From Tomocerus qinae (lineage: Eukaryota > Arthropoda > Collembola > Entomobryomorpha > Tomoceridae), in the NCBI GenBank assembly GCA_020055645.1, contig CM034548.1:27640201-27704200 (forward strand): a stretch of 64,000 nucleotides of DNA, written 5' to 3'. The notes below the pieces were generated by a model. It saw only the letters and a program-made list of their open reading frames with translations, had not been told where the DNA came from and ran no database searches. Positions 12,939-23,627 of this stretch are shown here, piece after piece. Made by a program: the position numbers and the translations under genes. The stretch's first letter is position 1. Every line of letters begins with the position of its first letter.

Positions 12939-13392
12939 TTAAACATCTCAACTGAAGTTCTCTAATAGTTAAAGTAATTGGATCATTATATTGAAACAGC
13001 AAAAAATGAGCGTAGGTTGTATTTACTTAAAGGCCAATTTAAATGATTCTGACATTAGAGATCATCTTTCAGTGTTCGCCATGAACATCTTCAGTGAGTG
13101 CATCGTAAAAAGCCATGGAATGAGACATCATTAAAATGCATGAAGCGAACGGCGTAGTGACCCCATTAAAGTTGTTTTTTTGAAAAATACCCTTATGTCG
13201 AAAATATCATTTTACATTATACAACATGATTAAGTCACAGAGGTAGGTCTCTTAAGGATGTTACATAACAGCTACCTGGAGATCTTGTGATCTTATTGAA
13301 ACATAACTTATATAACTGTCGTTCTACTTACATCATATGACTTGATCAATTCCATTTGCAAATAAGTAATTTGAATATGAACTGCGTCATCA
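12939..13392 (+). repeat. Direct repeat, copy B (~454 bp)
   Basis: Second copy of the block at 12051-12514. The visible divergence (substitutions every 10-20 bases, several short indels) suggests a fairly old segmental duplication, or two insertions of one element. Confidence 0.85.
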
Positions 13393-13906
13393 GAGTGTGG
13401 TCGGGTATAGTAAGATAGGTTACTAAGCAAGATATTGCAAAATGCAAACTGTGATGTTAACGAGAGCGTTAAAAGTGAGTGATAAAAAGTTGATCATCGT
13501 CAGTCAAGGAGATTAAAGCGCAATTGGCTTATCAAATGGACCAATTCCGGGTGGATTTCCCCTCTTTTATAAAAAAAATGAAATGAACCCGAAAAATATG
13601 AAACAATATATATTTTTTTAAAAAAGATAGATATGACACTCCTTTAGCTAACCATATTCAATCAAACTGAGTTATATGCAAGGTGATAGTAAAAAATCAG
13701 AAATTAAAGTTAATTTAACCAAATCATTCTATTTCGGACATTTTGTAATCAGAGCACCCGGAATAGTGTCATTGATACTCCAATCGCCCTTTAATCTCGT
13801 AGTGGTGTGTCTACAGCCCTCAATCAGTTTTCTAACGGTCAATTTTAAACACTCTTTTACATCAGTGATTGTAAAAGAAAATGGAGATAATTCTAAGCCG
13901 AGGTTG

Positions 13907-14004
13907 AATTAATGTTTTCAATAATGTACCCCAACGTATACCTTCACGTGCTAAATTTAGTACACGAAGGTATGCTTTGGGGTACATTATTGAAAACATC
14001 AATT
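13907..14004. repeat. 98 bp near-perfect palindrome
   Basis: Two 49 bp arms meet at the self-complementary centre CTAAATTTAG (13951-13960), with about six mismatches per arm. The arms contain GTTTTCAATAATGTACCCCA and its complement. Transcribed, it would form one long hairpin without a loop. Short open frames on both strands here read almost the same peptide because of the symmetry. Confidence 0.9.
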
Positions 14005-14195
14005 CCAGCTCATCTCTTCTACCCGACACCGACAACTGACGGCACATCAAACCTAATACCAAAATTCTATATTGTTTTGAGGTTTTCGAAACCAAGTTAA
14101 CCGTGTTGATGCCTAAATTATATACTATTTAATATTGCATGAGCTTATGTTTTGCGTACAAATTGCAATTACTCATTTAAAAGCATTTAATAATA

Positions 14196-14296
14196 TTTAT
14201 TACTAGCTGCAACCTAGCACAATGTATTAGAAAAATGTTGAAATCAGTAAACTACTATAGCGACTACGCATTGGTCCGATTTTTATTATTAGACCG
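14196..14296 (-). repeat. Dispersed ~90 bp repeat, copy 2 (inverted)
   Basis: Reverse-complement homologue of 9353-9442, about 4.8 kb away. Its position near the palindrome at 13907-14004 suggests an insertion-prone region. Confidence 0.65.
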
Positions 14297-14927
14297 GTGA
14301 TTATTTAGTAAACCAATTTTTGACGCATAAGCTTTTTGAAAGTAAGAAGCAGTACATCATAGTATACATGGTAGCTTATGGCCAAAGCGATACGGGCAAA
14401 CATCCCAACCACATAACGACAGAATTCCACTCACATGTCCCGTTTATCTAATGATTAAGGATTAATTCTGCCATTGATAGAGATGCATATTTCCAAACAG
14501 TACATTGTGCAGTCAGCAGTAGTACACTGGTTAAAAACAAAAAACGTATTACCAACAACAGGATACTACCAAATCGGTTCGGTATCTGCGTATTTGCTTA
14601 TCTATTCTACCATCTACTTCCACATTTTATCTCTTTCTTATCAATTTATCATTTTATATAATATGAACTCAAGCCACGGTGAATTGGCAAGGGAATTCTT
14701 CTGAGCTGACCTCTCCAACGTTATCGGAAATAATCAAACCACACAACAATACTTGAAGAACGTTTTTCTGATTCCAAAAATTTACGGCGTGTTCTAAGCT
14801 ACTAACAACTTATTTATTAGCACAATTTGTTTTCCTAGCAGCCAGTGAACATCGACGTCCAGGCGTTAATATTTACTTCTACAGATAGTTTATATTTCCT
14901 GTTCAGTATTCATTCGTTCCGTCATCC

Positions 14928-15048
14928 GTAAGTTGTGTTCTCTAGGTCCTCCATCTAATGATTACTACCATTTATAAATTCTACTTATTAATTACAATTT
15001 ATTAACTTACTTCCTGTTTTAAAGTGAATATTTTATACGGAAATTCAG
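14928..15048 (+). other. Probable 5' UTR intron of the 15.2 kb gene
   Basis: A strong donor (CATCC|GTAAGT at 14928) and an acceptor (AAATTCAG ending at 15048) bracket 121 bp. The exon upstream contains no AUG. Confidence 0.5.
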
Positions 15049-15171
15049 TTAAACAACATCAATCAAAATAACCAATACAGCTACAATCCTGTGAACCCGA
15101 GTTACACTTTTAACGGAAACAACAACAATTATAACTTCTTCATACCGGGTACTTTCGACTTGAGATTAAAC

Positions 15172-15957
15172 ATGTCTGAATACCACCAACCAAGAAACTC
15201 GGATATCGAAATAAATCAGAGCTCCCCGAAAACAGCTTTTAATTCTCCAAATTCTCCGATGACAAATATTCCCTCCAGCCCTTCAAGGTAAGTATCGTTT
15301 TCTCAATCATAAAAATTGTAATAAATCATTGTTTGACTAGCCACTGCTAAGGCTGCTGACTAAAATGATGGCGGCGATAATGAATACCAAGCCATTTGGC
15401 TGGCTGAAGTGGCTGGACAGCAAACTAAATAACACACTGTAAAATGTGTATCATTAATTTGACACGTAAAACTTTTACATAAAGTCAATCTATCTGTATT
15501 GAGATAAATTTTGTGATGATTTTATTGGTTGATGCAAACAAGTAATGAAGTTTTTGTTAATAATAGTGTTCAGGGGAACCATACAGGAATGCCACAAAGT
15601 CCCATGCAGATGATGCAAATGCAGACAGCATTTTTCAATGAACGAGCAACTCCACCGCCAAGATCTTCTTCCATGTCTTCTAACACTTCTGCTCGCTCCT
15701 CAATGTCTTCTATCGGGTTAGTTTACATAAATAATTCATGAAATAATTTGTTAACTCAATCTATGTTTTTGAAATATTTGTTAATGTTTTATTTTTATTT
15801 TTTCAGGACTCCATCTCCTCGAATGATCAATTTGGAAAGTATCCACCAGAGTCCAATGAATAAAAAAGAATTTGTTTCTCCAGCTCCACATGCCAGAGCT
15901 TTTGGAAACTTATCCGCAGAGGACATTCATCCTCGGACTCCAAGACCAACATTGTAA
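15172..15957 (+). CDS. Unidentified small Ser/Pro/Met-rich protein, 3 coding exons, 146 aa
   Basis: Exons 15172-15287, 15543-15716 and 15807-15957 join in frame and end at TAA. The donors are GTAAGT and GTTAGT and the last acceptor is a good TTTTTTCAG. The second acceptor (ACAAG|T) is weaker but is the one that keeps frame. The protein has many SP/TP pairs (SPNSP, PQSPMQ, TPPPRSSS, GTPSPR, TPRPTL), an MQMMQMQ run and no hydrophobic segment, so it looks disordered and possibly phosphorylated by proline-directed kinases. A likely 5' UTR intron runs 14928-15048. The ATG at 15172 has a good context (AAC before it). The frame stays open through 41 codons upstream back to 15049, Asn-rich and coding-like but without an AUG. 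I do not recognise the family. Confidence 0.72.
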
Positions 15958-17352
15958 TCTCATCTTTTCATCTATCTTCTCATTTCTACCCAAAAAGTTA
16001 TCATAGTTAAGATTTAACATTTGTATTAAGACCTCTTTATAATTTTCTAATACAATTACATATAGTTGTAGTCATAATTACATATAGTTGTAGTCATTTC
16101 TAATTGCTACTACTACACACACATTCACATCACATCTAACACAAAAGATAGAATAAGTTATATTATTATCATTTCACCGTAGTCTATAAACCTAAATTAC
16201 CAATTAACAGCTTAAACTGTAATCTATACCTAAATTCTATTATGTTTCTAACCATTTCTTAATGAAAGTATTCTATTCCTTAATTGTATTCAGAGTTGTT
16301 ATACCATGAAATAAACCTTTAGTTTGTTAAACGTTCACAGAACTTGGTTTAACGTACTGCATTTCATTTTTGTACACATGATTTAAATGATAAAAAAATA
16401 ATTAGTCAAGTCCCCTTTCAACTGCAACATTAAATTATAATATGATTAGTGGTATCTCCACATTTACCAATAGATCAGTCAGTCAGTATCTAATATCTAA
16501 TCATATCATTGCTGCCGCGGAATACTGTGTGGTATGGAGTCTGTACTTGCATGGGGATGACATTCTTGAGTTGGTGAAAGAGTTGGTGTAAGCCACAAGC
16601 TATCCTTCCACGGAGCAGCCGATCAGTGGATGTGCCTACTACAGAGGACACAGAAACCGGAGGCAGTATAACCCGCTTTAAGGTATCAAAAGCATTAAAT
16701 ATTAAGCAGCTCCACTACTTAATAATTTTTTAACTGAAATCATTTCCTACTTTTGTTGACTGTGCGTTGCCTGGAATATGGAATAGAAAACAAAGGCTGT
16801 TTTTGTTTGGCACGGAAATAAAGGAAAACAAAATACAACAGTTGTCTATAAAGTGCGTAAGTATTAGCGGGAAACACGAGAAAGTGAACGATTTTTAGTA
16901 GAAGTTGAAAACATTGTCCTTCCAATGAATCTTGCATAGTGCATTTGCAAAATTTTCCCCACATTCAGTTCAGTTATACTTACACGATACAATAGAAATA
17001 TTAAAGTAAAAAATAAAATAATTAACTGTCACAAAAATCTCATTCCCTATTGTCATTCAACAGTATCAGTTATTGGATCCTATATCAATTATTTATCAAG
17101 GTAATGTTACCGACTAGTTTTGTATTTTTTTAACGCGCGGAAGTATTTTTATTGAAATGATTGATTATTGTCAAATATGGTAAATGGTGTTATGAATTAT
17201 GGAATTATTAAGTTTAAAGTTTGACTATAATATCTTAATATTAAATAAATAGCGTCGAAAATTAAGAACGATTTAATTATTTAAATTTATTTATTATAAT
17301 TTGAATTATTGCAAATCAAAGATGATCATATTATGTCATATATTTTGTTGCA
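15958..17352. other. Intergenic / 5' region of SNRNP27
   Basis: The stretch holds the 3' flank of the small Ser/Pro-rich gene and the upstream part of SNRNP27. A TTTTGTTGCAG acceptor ends at 17353, so SNRNP27 probably has a spliced 5' UTR. A more GC-rich patch near 16510-16680 matches nothing I recognise. Confidence 0.4.
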
Positions 17353-17371
17353 GATCAAGTTCCAATCACCA

Positions 17372-19127
17372 ATGGGCAGAAGTCGTTCCCGTTCTCCTAG
17401 ACGACGATTAAGTCACAGCCGCGACAGAAAGAGAGATGTCAAGCGACGCAGAAAATCCCGATCCAGATCCCGGGATAGAAAACGCACAGGTGCTGTTGAA
17501 ACTGAACGCAACCGAGACAGGCATAGACGGTAACTAATAAACACTAAAATCCATTTCGTATTCATTGGAATTTTGATTTAATGTGACGACTTAGAATTTA
17601 GAATTGCCAGAAGTTAATGATGATTCAATAGTAGTAATTTTTTAAGTTTTGCCGTGTTGAGCATAATCAATCAACAATCGAAACAACTAATGGCTGAATT
17701 TAGACAGCGGTGTCCCGTTTCCTTTGTTTCCTTCGTTTCCTGCGTTTCCTTCTTCCGTTTCCTCCGTTTCCTTCCTCACCGTTTCCTTCAGTGTTGTTTT
17801 AACCTCTCATATTTTCTCCGTTTTTTTCCTTAGAATGTAATAAACTAAACTACTCTTTTGTTTCCTGCGTTTCCTTCGTTTCCTGCGTTTCGTACAAACC
17901 TAATAAAAGGCAGTACAACGCTAGTGTTTAAGGTTACCAGCCCAGTTGCTCTGATCTAGGGGACTCTCTAGCATCTGCAGGTGGTAGAAAGTCCCTGGGG
18001 ACTTTCAAGCACCCTTTTTCCATTTTCAAAATGTTCCCGAAGGCAGACTAAATATTTGTTGAATTTAAGCAGCGATACCTTGTTGTATATGTTGCCGGTC
18101 ACTATTTTCGCCTCTTTTCTGACCTAACCTAATAAAAGATAAACTATTTTTAATTAGGTTAGGTCAAAAAAGACCGAAAAATAGTGACCTGTAACACCTT
18201 GTTGTATATGTTGCCGGTCACTATTTTAGCCTCTTTTCTGACCTAACCTAATAAAAAATAAACTATTTTTAATTAGGTTAGGTCAAAAAAGAACCGAAAA
18301 TTAGTGACCGGTAACGAGATACTGATTATTATTTTATGATGATGATGATTTAGAATTAATTTTCATGATAATAATCTGCCTTCGGGAACTTTTGGGAATT
18401 ATAAAAAAAGATGCTAGAAAGTCCTAGGGGACTTTCTAGCAACTGCAGATGCTAGAAAATCCCCGAGGACTTTCTAGCACCTGCAGATGGTAGAAAGTCC
18501 CCTAGATGTTGCTCTGAGAATGGGCATTGGGTACATTTACATTGTATGGACGGTGTAGGAAACGCAGGAAATAAGGAAACGCAGGAAACAAAAGAGTAGT
18601 TTAGTACATTTTAACGGAAAAAATGAAACGGAGAAAATATGAGAGGTTAAAAGAACACTGAAGGAAACGGTGAGGAAGGAAACGGAGGAAACGGAAGAAG
18701 GAAACGCAGGAAACGAAGGAAACAAAGGAAACGGGACACCGCTGTCTAAATTCAGCCCAACTAATAATTCAATATTTATTTTAGAGATCATACAAGGCAT
18801 CGTTCACGGTCTCGTTCACGATCTATTGACCGAGTGAGGGAACGAGAAAGGGAGAGATTTCGAGAAAATGAAAGAGAAAGAGAGAAGCTGAAGGAGGCAA
18901 TGCCCAACGCAAGTACATTTGAATTAAAGGAAGATGATCTAGAAGGGAAAACGGAAGATGAAATCGAAATGATGAAAATGATGGGCTTCTGTGGATTTGA
19001 TTCTACGAAAGGGAAGCAAGTTGATGGCAATGACGTCAGTGCAGTCCACCATGTTGTTCAAAGAAAATATCGTCAATATATGAACAGAAAAGGAGGATTC
19101 AATAGACCACTAGATTATGTTAATTAA
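17372..19127 (+). CDS. SNRNP27: U4/U6.U5 tri-snRNP-associated 27 kDa protein, 2 exons, 166 aa
   Basis: Spliceosome component of the nuclear U4/U6.U5 tri-snRNP. Exons 17372-17529 and 18785-19127 join in phase and give 166 residues, close to the human protein's size. It starts [12 protein letters not shown], as in known family members. An Arg/Ser and Arg/Glu-rich low-complexity region follows to about residue 90. The conserved C-terminal domain has [20 protein letters not shown] (about 102-121), FDSTKGK, and the diagnostic [17 protein letters not shown] just before the end. The start was chosen because it begins the family's conserved N terminus. The single coding intron (1,255 bp) carries a 1,066 bp transposon. 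AATAAA signals occur at 19252-19257 and 19297-19302. Confidence 0.96.
17692..18757. mobile_element. 1,066 bp fold-back DNA transposon (non-autonomous), 8 bp TSD
   Basis: The element is flanked by the exact 8 bp duplication CAACTAAT (17684-17691 and 18758-18765). Its ends are inverted copies beginning GGCTGAATTTAGACAGCGGT. The arms are rich in TTTCCTTCGTTTCCTGCG-type motifs and pair over about 200 bp (17692-17890 with 18555-18757). Partial pairing continues inward to about 18050 and 18378. The interior contains AGTCC/GGACT mini-palindromes and a tandem pair of hairpins (18078-18316). There is no coding capacity. The 8 bp duplication fits hAT, P or Merlin superfamilies; I cannot decide between them. 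It sits wholly within the SNRNP27 intron and should be removed by splicing. Confidence 0.9.
18078..18316. repeat. Tandem pair of ~119 bp hairpin units inside the transposon
   Basis: Two adjacent copies start with CCTTGTTGTATATGTTGCCG at 18078 and 18197. Each folds back on itself: GGTCACTATTTT...GACCTAACCTAAT pairs with ATTAGGTTAGGTC...AAATAGTGACC. Confidence 0.88.
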
Positions 19128-21955
19128 AAATTACTTGATAATGAGTTATGTATAATTGGCTTAGTATTTAAATCTAATGTACAATGAAGTATTATACTAC
19201 CAGCAGCATCAACAATTTTTTTATAATTGTCTATAATATACTAAATAATATAATAAAATATGGTCGGTTAGTACATTGATACGACCAATGTCGGTCAATA
19301 AAGTAAAATCGTATAAAAAGGGCTAAGAAAAAATGGATAAAATTATCCTTTTTGAACATTATAATTGTCATCATTGTTTGACAGGAAATATATAGTACAC
19401 TTACACGTGGTTTTTTAAAATAAAGTATTTAACAACTACTAAGTAATAATCCCTTTTTCTTAACAGTACCTACAATTGTAGCTCCCGTCTATAAGAGTGC
19501 CCTCCATCTACAGATATTAAAGATTTCTCACCGTCATAATTTAAAAATGAACAGTAGGGTCATCTTTATTTATAAGTCTTCCTTCTCCTTATAGATGGAT
19601 ATTATTATTGTTTATTATATTATAATAGTATATCATAAAGGATTAGCTTGCCAACGGTGTTTTAGCAATTCTAAACTTAAAATTCCTGAGCTAATTACTA
19701 CCTATAAGATTAATGTAAATATTATATATACATTTGAATGATTTTAAGCAAAAGTCCAACCAGTTCAGTAGTAAATATTTAAAAAATTACCAAATATTCA
19801 TGTTTTTTGTACATTTATTAATTTAAGTTTGATATTATAGGTATAATATTATATGTACAGTCAACATGGAATGAAGTAATTATGGAAATACCTAGTACGT
19901 CTGTAGTGCAAATTATGTTATATCAATGTAAAGTTTCCTAATAAAGATATCTTTTCTGTTTTGAGTATATAATGCCTACTGGGTTATTTTGTTACGCATT
20001 TATAAAGCTTGTTCATTCACTTTGTAGTGCTATCACCGCAGACCAATTTCTCGTGAGGCAATGAAAATTGAAAGTGCTGCAATATTTTGTATTGGTTTAC
20101 ATTATGTACCTACATATAACGTAGTATTCAAATCAATTTTAGAAATATTTTTGCAGAATTCTCAACACTGATGCGGCTACACTGCAATTTCAATTTTACG
20201 GCTGCAATTTTTCACCGATTTCCGTACAAACCATATTTTAAAGTACGAATCTAACCTCGCCAGAAAACGACTTTATTTGACTTGGAAGACAGGCTAAACC
20301 ACAATTTAGAAAACTTTAAAAAACACTTAAAAGAATAAAAGAATGTTAGTATTCATAATTTTGGTTTTATTCAAGGTACTTTAAATACTACGTAACAAGG
20401 TATGCTGATAGTGGGGATTGAAATTCACTCAAAACCACATACGGGGGAAACGTATCGGCGTCCCCATGCCATTGAGCAATGCTCTATGACTCCTCCTCCT
20501 CCTTTGATCCCCATTAGTGGTTCTGAGAGATTTAAAAAAAATCTATAAGCATACCTTGTTAGGTCGCCATGGTATTTAAGATACCTTGGCTTTATTTTTG
20601 AATTTTTTGATATTTTCTTCGTATGTACAACATTATCTTTTTTGAAATAACCGGCGTACTTTGTACATATACTAGATGCCAAACAGTTAAGGGCTTTAAA
20701 ATTCACAATATTTCTGAAATATTAACACTAAATGTGGTTTATAAATATTTAATAATAATTAGAGAATGATTATATTTTACTGCAGGGTTCGTATAATATA
20801 AAAATAGTTTGTTGTCTGTGGCTTTATGGATTTGTCGCGCTTTTGTAATTATTTATTACTATACAAGACAATCGTCCCTTATGTTGGATAACTCTTCTAA
20901 GGAATTATAATTTTAAAATGTAGCCAACAAAATATCTTTATCAATATGATTGCTACTATTGTTCCCATATTAATATGTAGCTCATGCAATTTATGCACAT
21001 GTACTTTTCTAAATATGAACACCCACGGATTCAAGGAGTAAACGCTCATGGAATATAATACTCATAAATGAGACAACTTTATTAAATAAAAATGCAATGA
21101 TTCAATTTAAATAGTGAATGAAATCTTAAACTACAATTTTGAGCGGTAATAATATTTATTAGCATTGAAACAGCGTAATTCTGACTTGTTGTAATCGTTA
21201 ATAATCCTACGTCTTGAAATGAACTGAAATGAACATTTGAGTTAATTGTATGCCATTATTTCAATACTTTTTCCCAGATTCCCCATTTTATATTAGTATG
21301 CTTGTACTTCTGGTAAGATGTGTATTATTTCAGCGAATTAGACTAACAATTCCAAACAACTAACAACAGTGGATGTTGATAAATTTATTGATTTATAAGT
21401 TCTCTTTGATTGACTTGGAGGTACAATATTTAAGCAATATGTCATTTTCTTATTTAATATCAATCATGCACTTATAGGTACTTATTTTTATTTCTTAGCA
21501 GCATTGTAGGTAACTAAGATAGTACTTAAATATTACTTTAATATTAAAGTCACCTTGGGTAATTGGGTACTAATTATTTGGTATTTTGTGTAATTTTAAC
21601 AGCTCATCTCGTAAGGCGGAAAGTTACACAGGGAGGTAAAAAGAGTCAAATAGTTACAATTACAATAATATTTATGTCCTTTAGTTTTTTAATAGCGAAT
21701 AATATTAACATTTGAGAAATGGTGTTGGCGTCAACTTAGCTCAACTCAATAGTCCCTCGTCGACGTGAAAGGGAAATTGTTTATTTTATTACAATTTCAA
21801 TCATTCATTTTGGCAAGTATTTTAACTATTAGTCTTCAATCTACCTACTAACTATGTCATTTCATTACTAATGCATTCAATCACTTTAACTTAACAGTTA
21901 GGTACACATTCGACATACATTTACAAGTTAAATATTGGGGAAAAAACGTGTCCAA
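19128..21955. other. Intergenic, AT-rich, no gene seen
   Basis: A 93-codon open frame on the minus strand (20425-20706) has no recognisable domain and I do not call it a gene. Otherwise nothing is visible. Confidence 0.45.
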
Positions 21956-23258
21956 TCATTACAATTATTACGATATATATATTTAAATTCCTTATCGCTA
22001 GGACGGCAAAAAAAGAATATTCTAGAACTACAATGATCATGTCATTGGGTAATTTATTAAACCATATTGGTTTTAATATCCTGCAACTCCGTTGGTAAAA
22101 TATAATGTTCTAATGCCACAATAATTTTCCAACGTAAATGACTGACAACTGTGTCTGTGAAACAGACAAATAAATTTGAAATGTCGAATTTCAATTATTA
22201 CGATATAGTAGCACCCTTCAGTATCAGGGCAACAGCTATTTTAGTTTTCGAGCCACAATAATTCTCTAACTTATAGTGACTATGTCTGGGAAAAAGAACC
22301 AAATAAATTCGAAATATCGAATTTCAATTGTTACGATATTGTGGTTTGAAATCCTAATGCCTAGGACGGTAATTTAAAACGTTTTCCAGCCACAATAATT
22401 CTCTAACTTATAGTGACTATGTCTGGGAAAAAGAACCAAATAAATTCGAAATATCGAATTTCAATTGTTACGATATTGTGGTTTGAAATCCTAATGCCTA
22501 GGACGGTAATTTAAAACGTTTTCCAGCCACAATAATTCTCAAACTTAGTGTGACTGTCTGGGAAACAGAAACAAATAAATTCGAAATGTCGAATGTCAAT
22601 TATTACGATATTGTGGTTTGAAATCCTAATGCCTAGGACGGTAATTTAAAACGTTTTCCAGCCACAATAATTCTCTAACTTATAGTGACTATGTCTGGGA
22701 AAAAGAACCAAATAAATTCGAAATGTCGAATTTCAATTATTACGATATTGTGGTTTGAAATCCTAATGCCTAGGACGGTAATTTAAAACGTTTTCCAGCC
22801 ACAATAATTCTCTAACTTATAGTGACTATGTCTGGGAAAAAGAACCAAATAAATTCGAAATGTCAAATGTCAATTATTACGATATAGTGGTTTGAAATCC
22901 TAATGCCTAGGACGGTAATTTAAAACGTTTTGGAGCCACAATAATTCTCTAACTTAGGTGACTGTGACTGGGAAACAGAAACAAATAAATTCGAAATGTC
23001 GAATTTCAATTATTACGATATTGTGGTTTGAAATCCTAATGCCTAGGACGGTAATTTAAAACGTTTTCCAGCCACAATAATTCTCAAACTTAGTGTGACT
23101 GTCTGGGAAACAGAAACAAATAAATTCGAAATGTCAAATGTCAATTATTACGATATAGTGGTTTGAAATCCTAATGCCTAGGACGGTAATATAAAATTTT
23201 CTAAAACCTCTATAATTCGCTATCTTGTGATTGACTATGCCTGTGAGACAACATAATA
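21956..23258 (+). repeat. Tandem array, ~136 bp unit, seven good copies plus degenerate edges
   Basis: The landmark CTAGGACGG recurs at about 22361, 22498, 22633, 22770, 22907, 23043 and 23178, that is, at periods of 135-137 bp. Diverged units lie at the left edge (CTAGGACGG near 21998, plus two weaker ones) and at the right edge. Each unit carries a short palindrome of the form AAATTCGA-AATA-TCGAATTT, and the blocks CACAATAATTCTC and GTGGTTTGAAATCCTAATGC. Neighbouring units differ by a few bases in a mosaic pattern, as expected from unequal exchange or gene conversion. It is a minisatellite or small satellite array. Confidence 0.95.
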
Positions 23259-23627
23259 TACAATGCTTGTATCTGTAATAGATTTTAAGCGCTCCCTTAA
23301 ATAATTCATTTCATTCACTCAATCGAACAATAATTATGTTAAGCATAGTACCCATGTCAGTCGTCACTTCGTTTAAGAGACGATAATGTTATAAAGGGAA
23401 AAGTATATCTGCATTTGAAGTATAGAGTTGCAATTATGTAGTAATATTTTGTAGGAGTGTTTACGGACTGATATTTTATAAAGAAAAAATAGAGTTGCTT
23501 AAGTTATAATAAAGAATGAAGTGAAAATTAATCATATGGCTTTTTCTAACTATCTACTGAATACTTTGAAACTATTGGCATTATTTGGTAAAGCGTATAG
23601 CACATTGACTTGACTTGCTTAGGAAAA

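Larger units (their letters stand above)
10530..14880. other. Gene-free region rich in repeats
   Basis: No supportable coding gene. It contains a duplicated ~460 bp block (12051-12514 and 12939-13392), a 98 bp palindrome (13907-14004) and a dispersed repeat copy (14196-14296). Short open frames inside these are not conserved-looking. Confidence 0.5.

Noticed and set aside
13862..14100. Similar short open frames on both strands
   Set aside because: They read alike only because the DNA is palindromic; not evidence for a protein.
18537..19030. Minus-strand open frames opposite SNRNP27 and its transposon
   Set aside because: They arise from the RS/RE-rich coding sequence and GGAAAC repeats; no independent support.
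20425..20706. 93-codon minus-strand open frame
   Set aside because: No domain, no plausible splice partners, and no promoter or homology that I can see.
22321..23200. Regular repeats considered as a CRISPR array
   Set aside because: Units are contiguous ~136 bp tandem repeats without unique spacers, in a eukaryotic setting.
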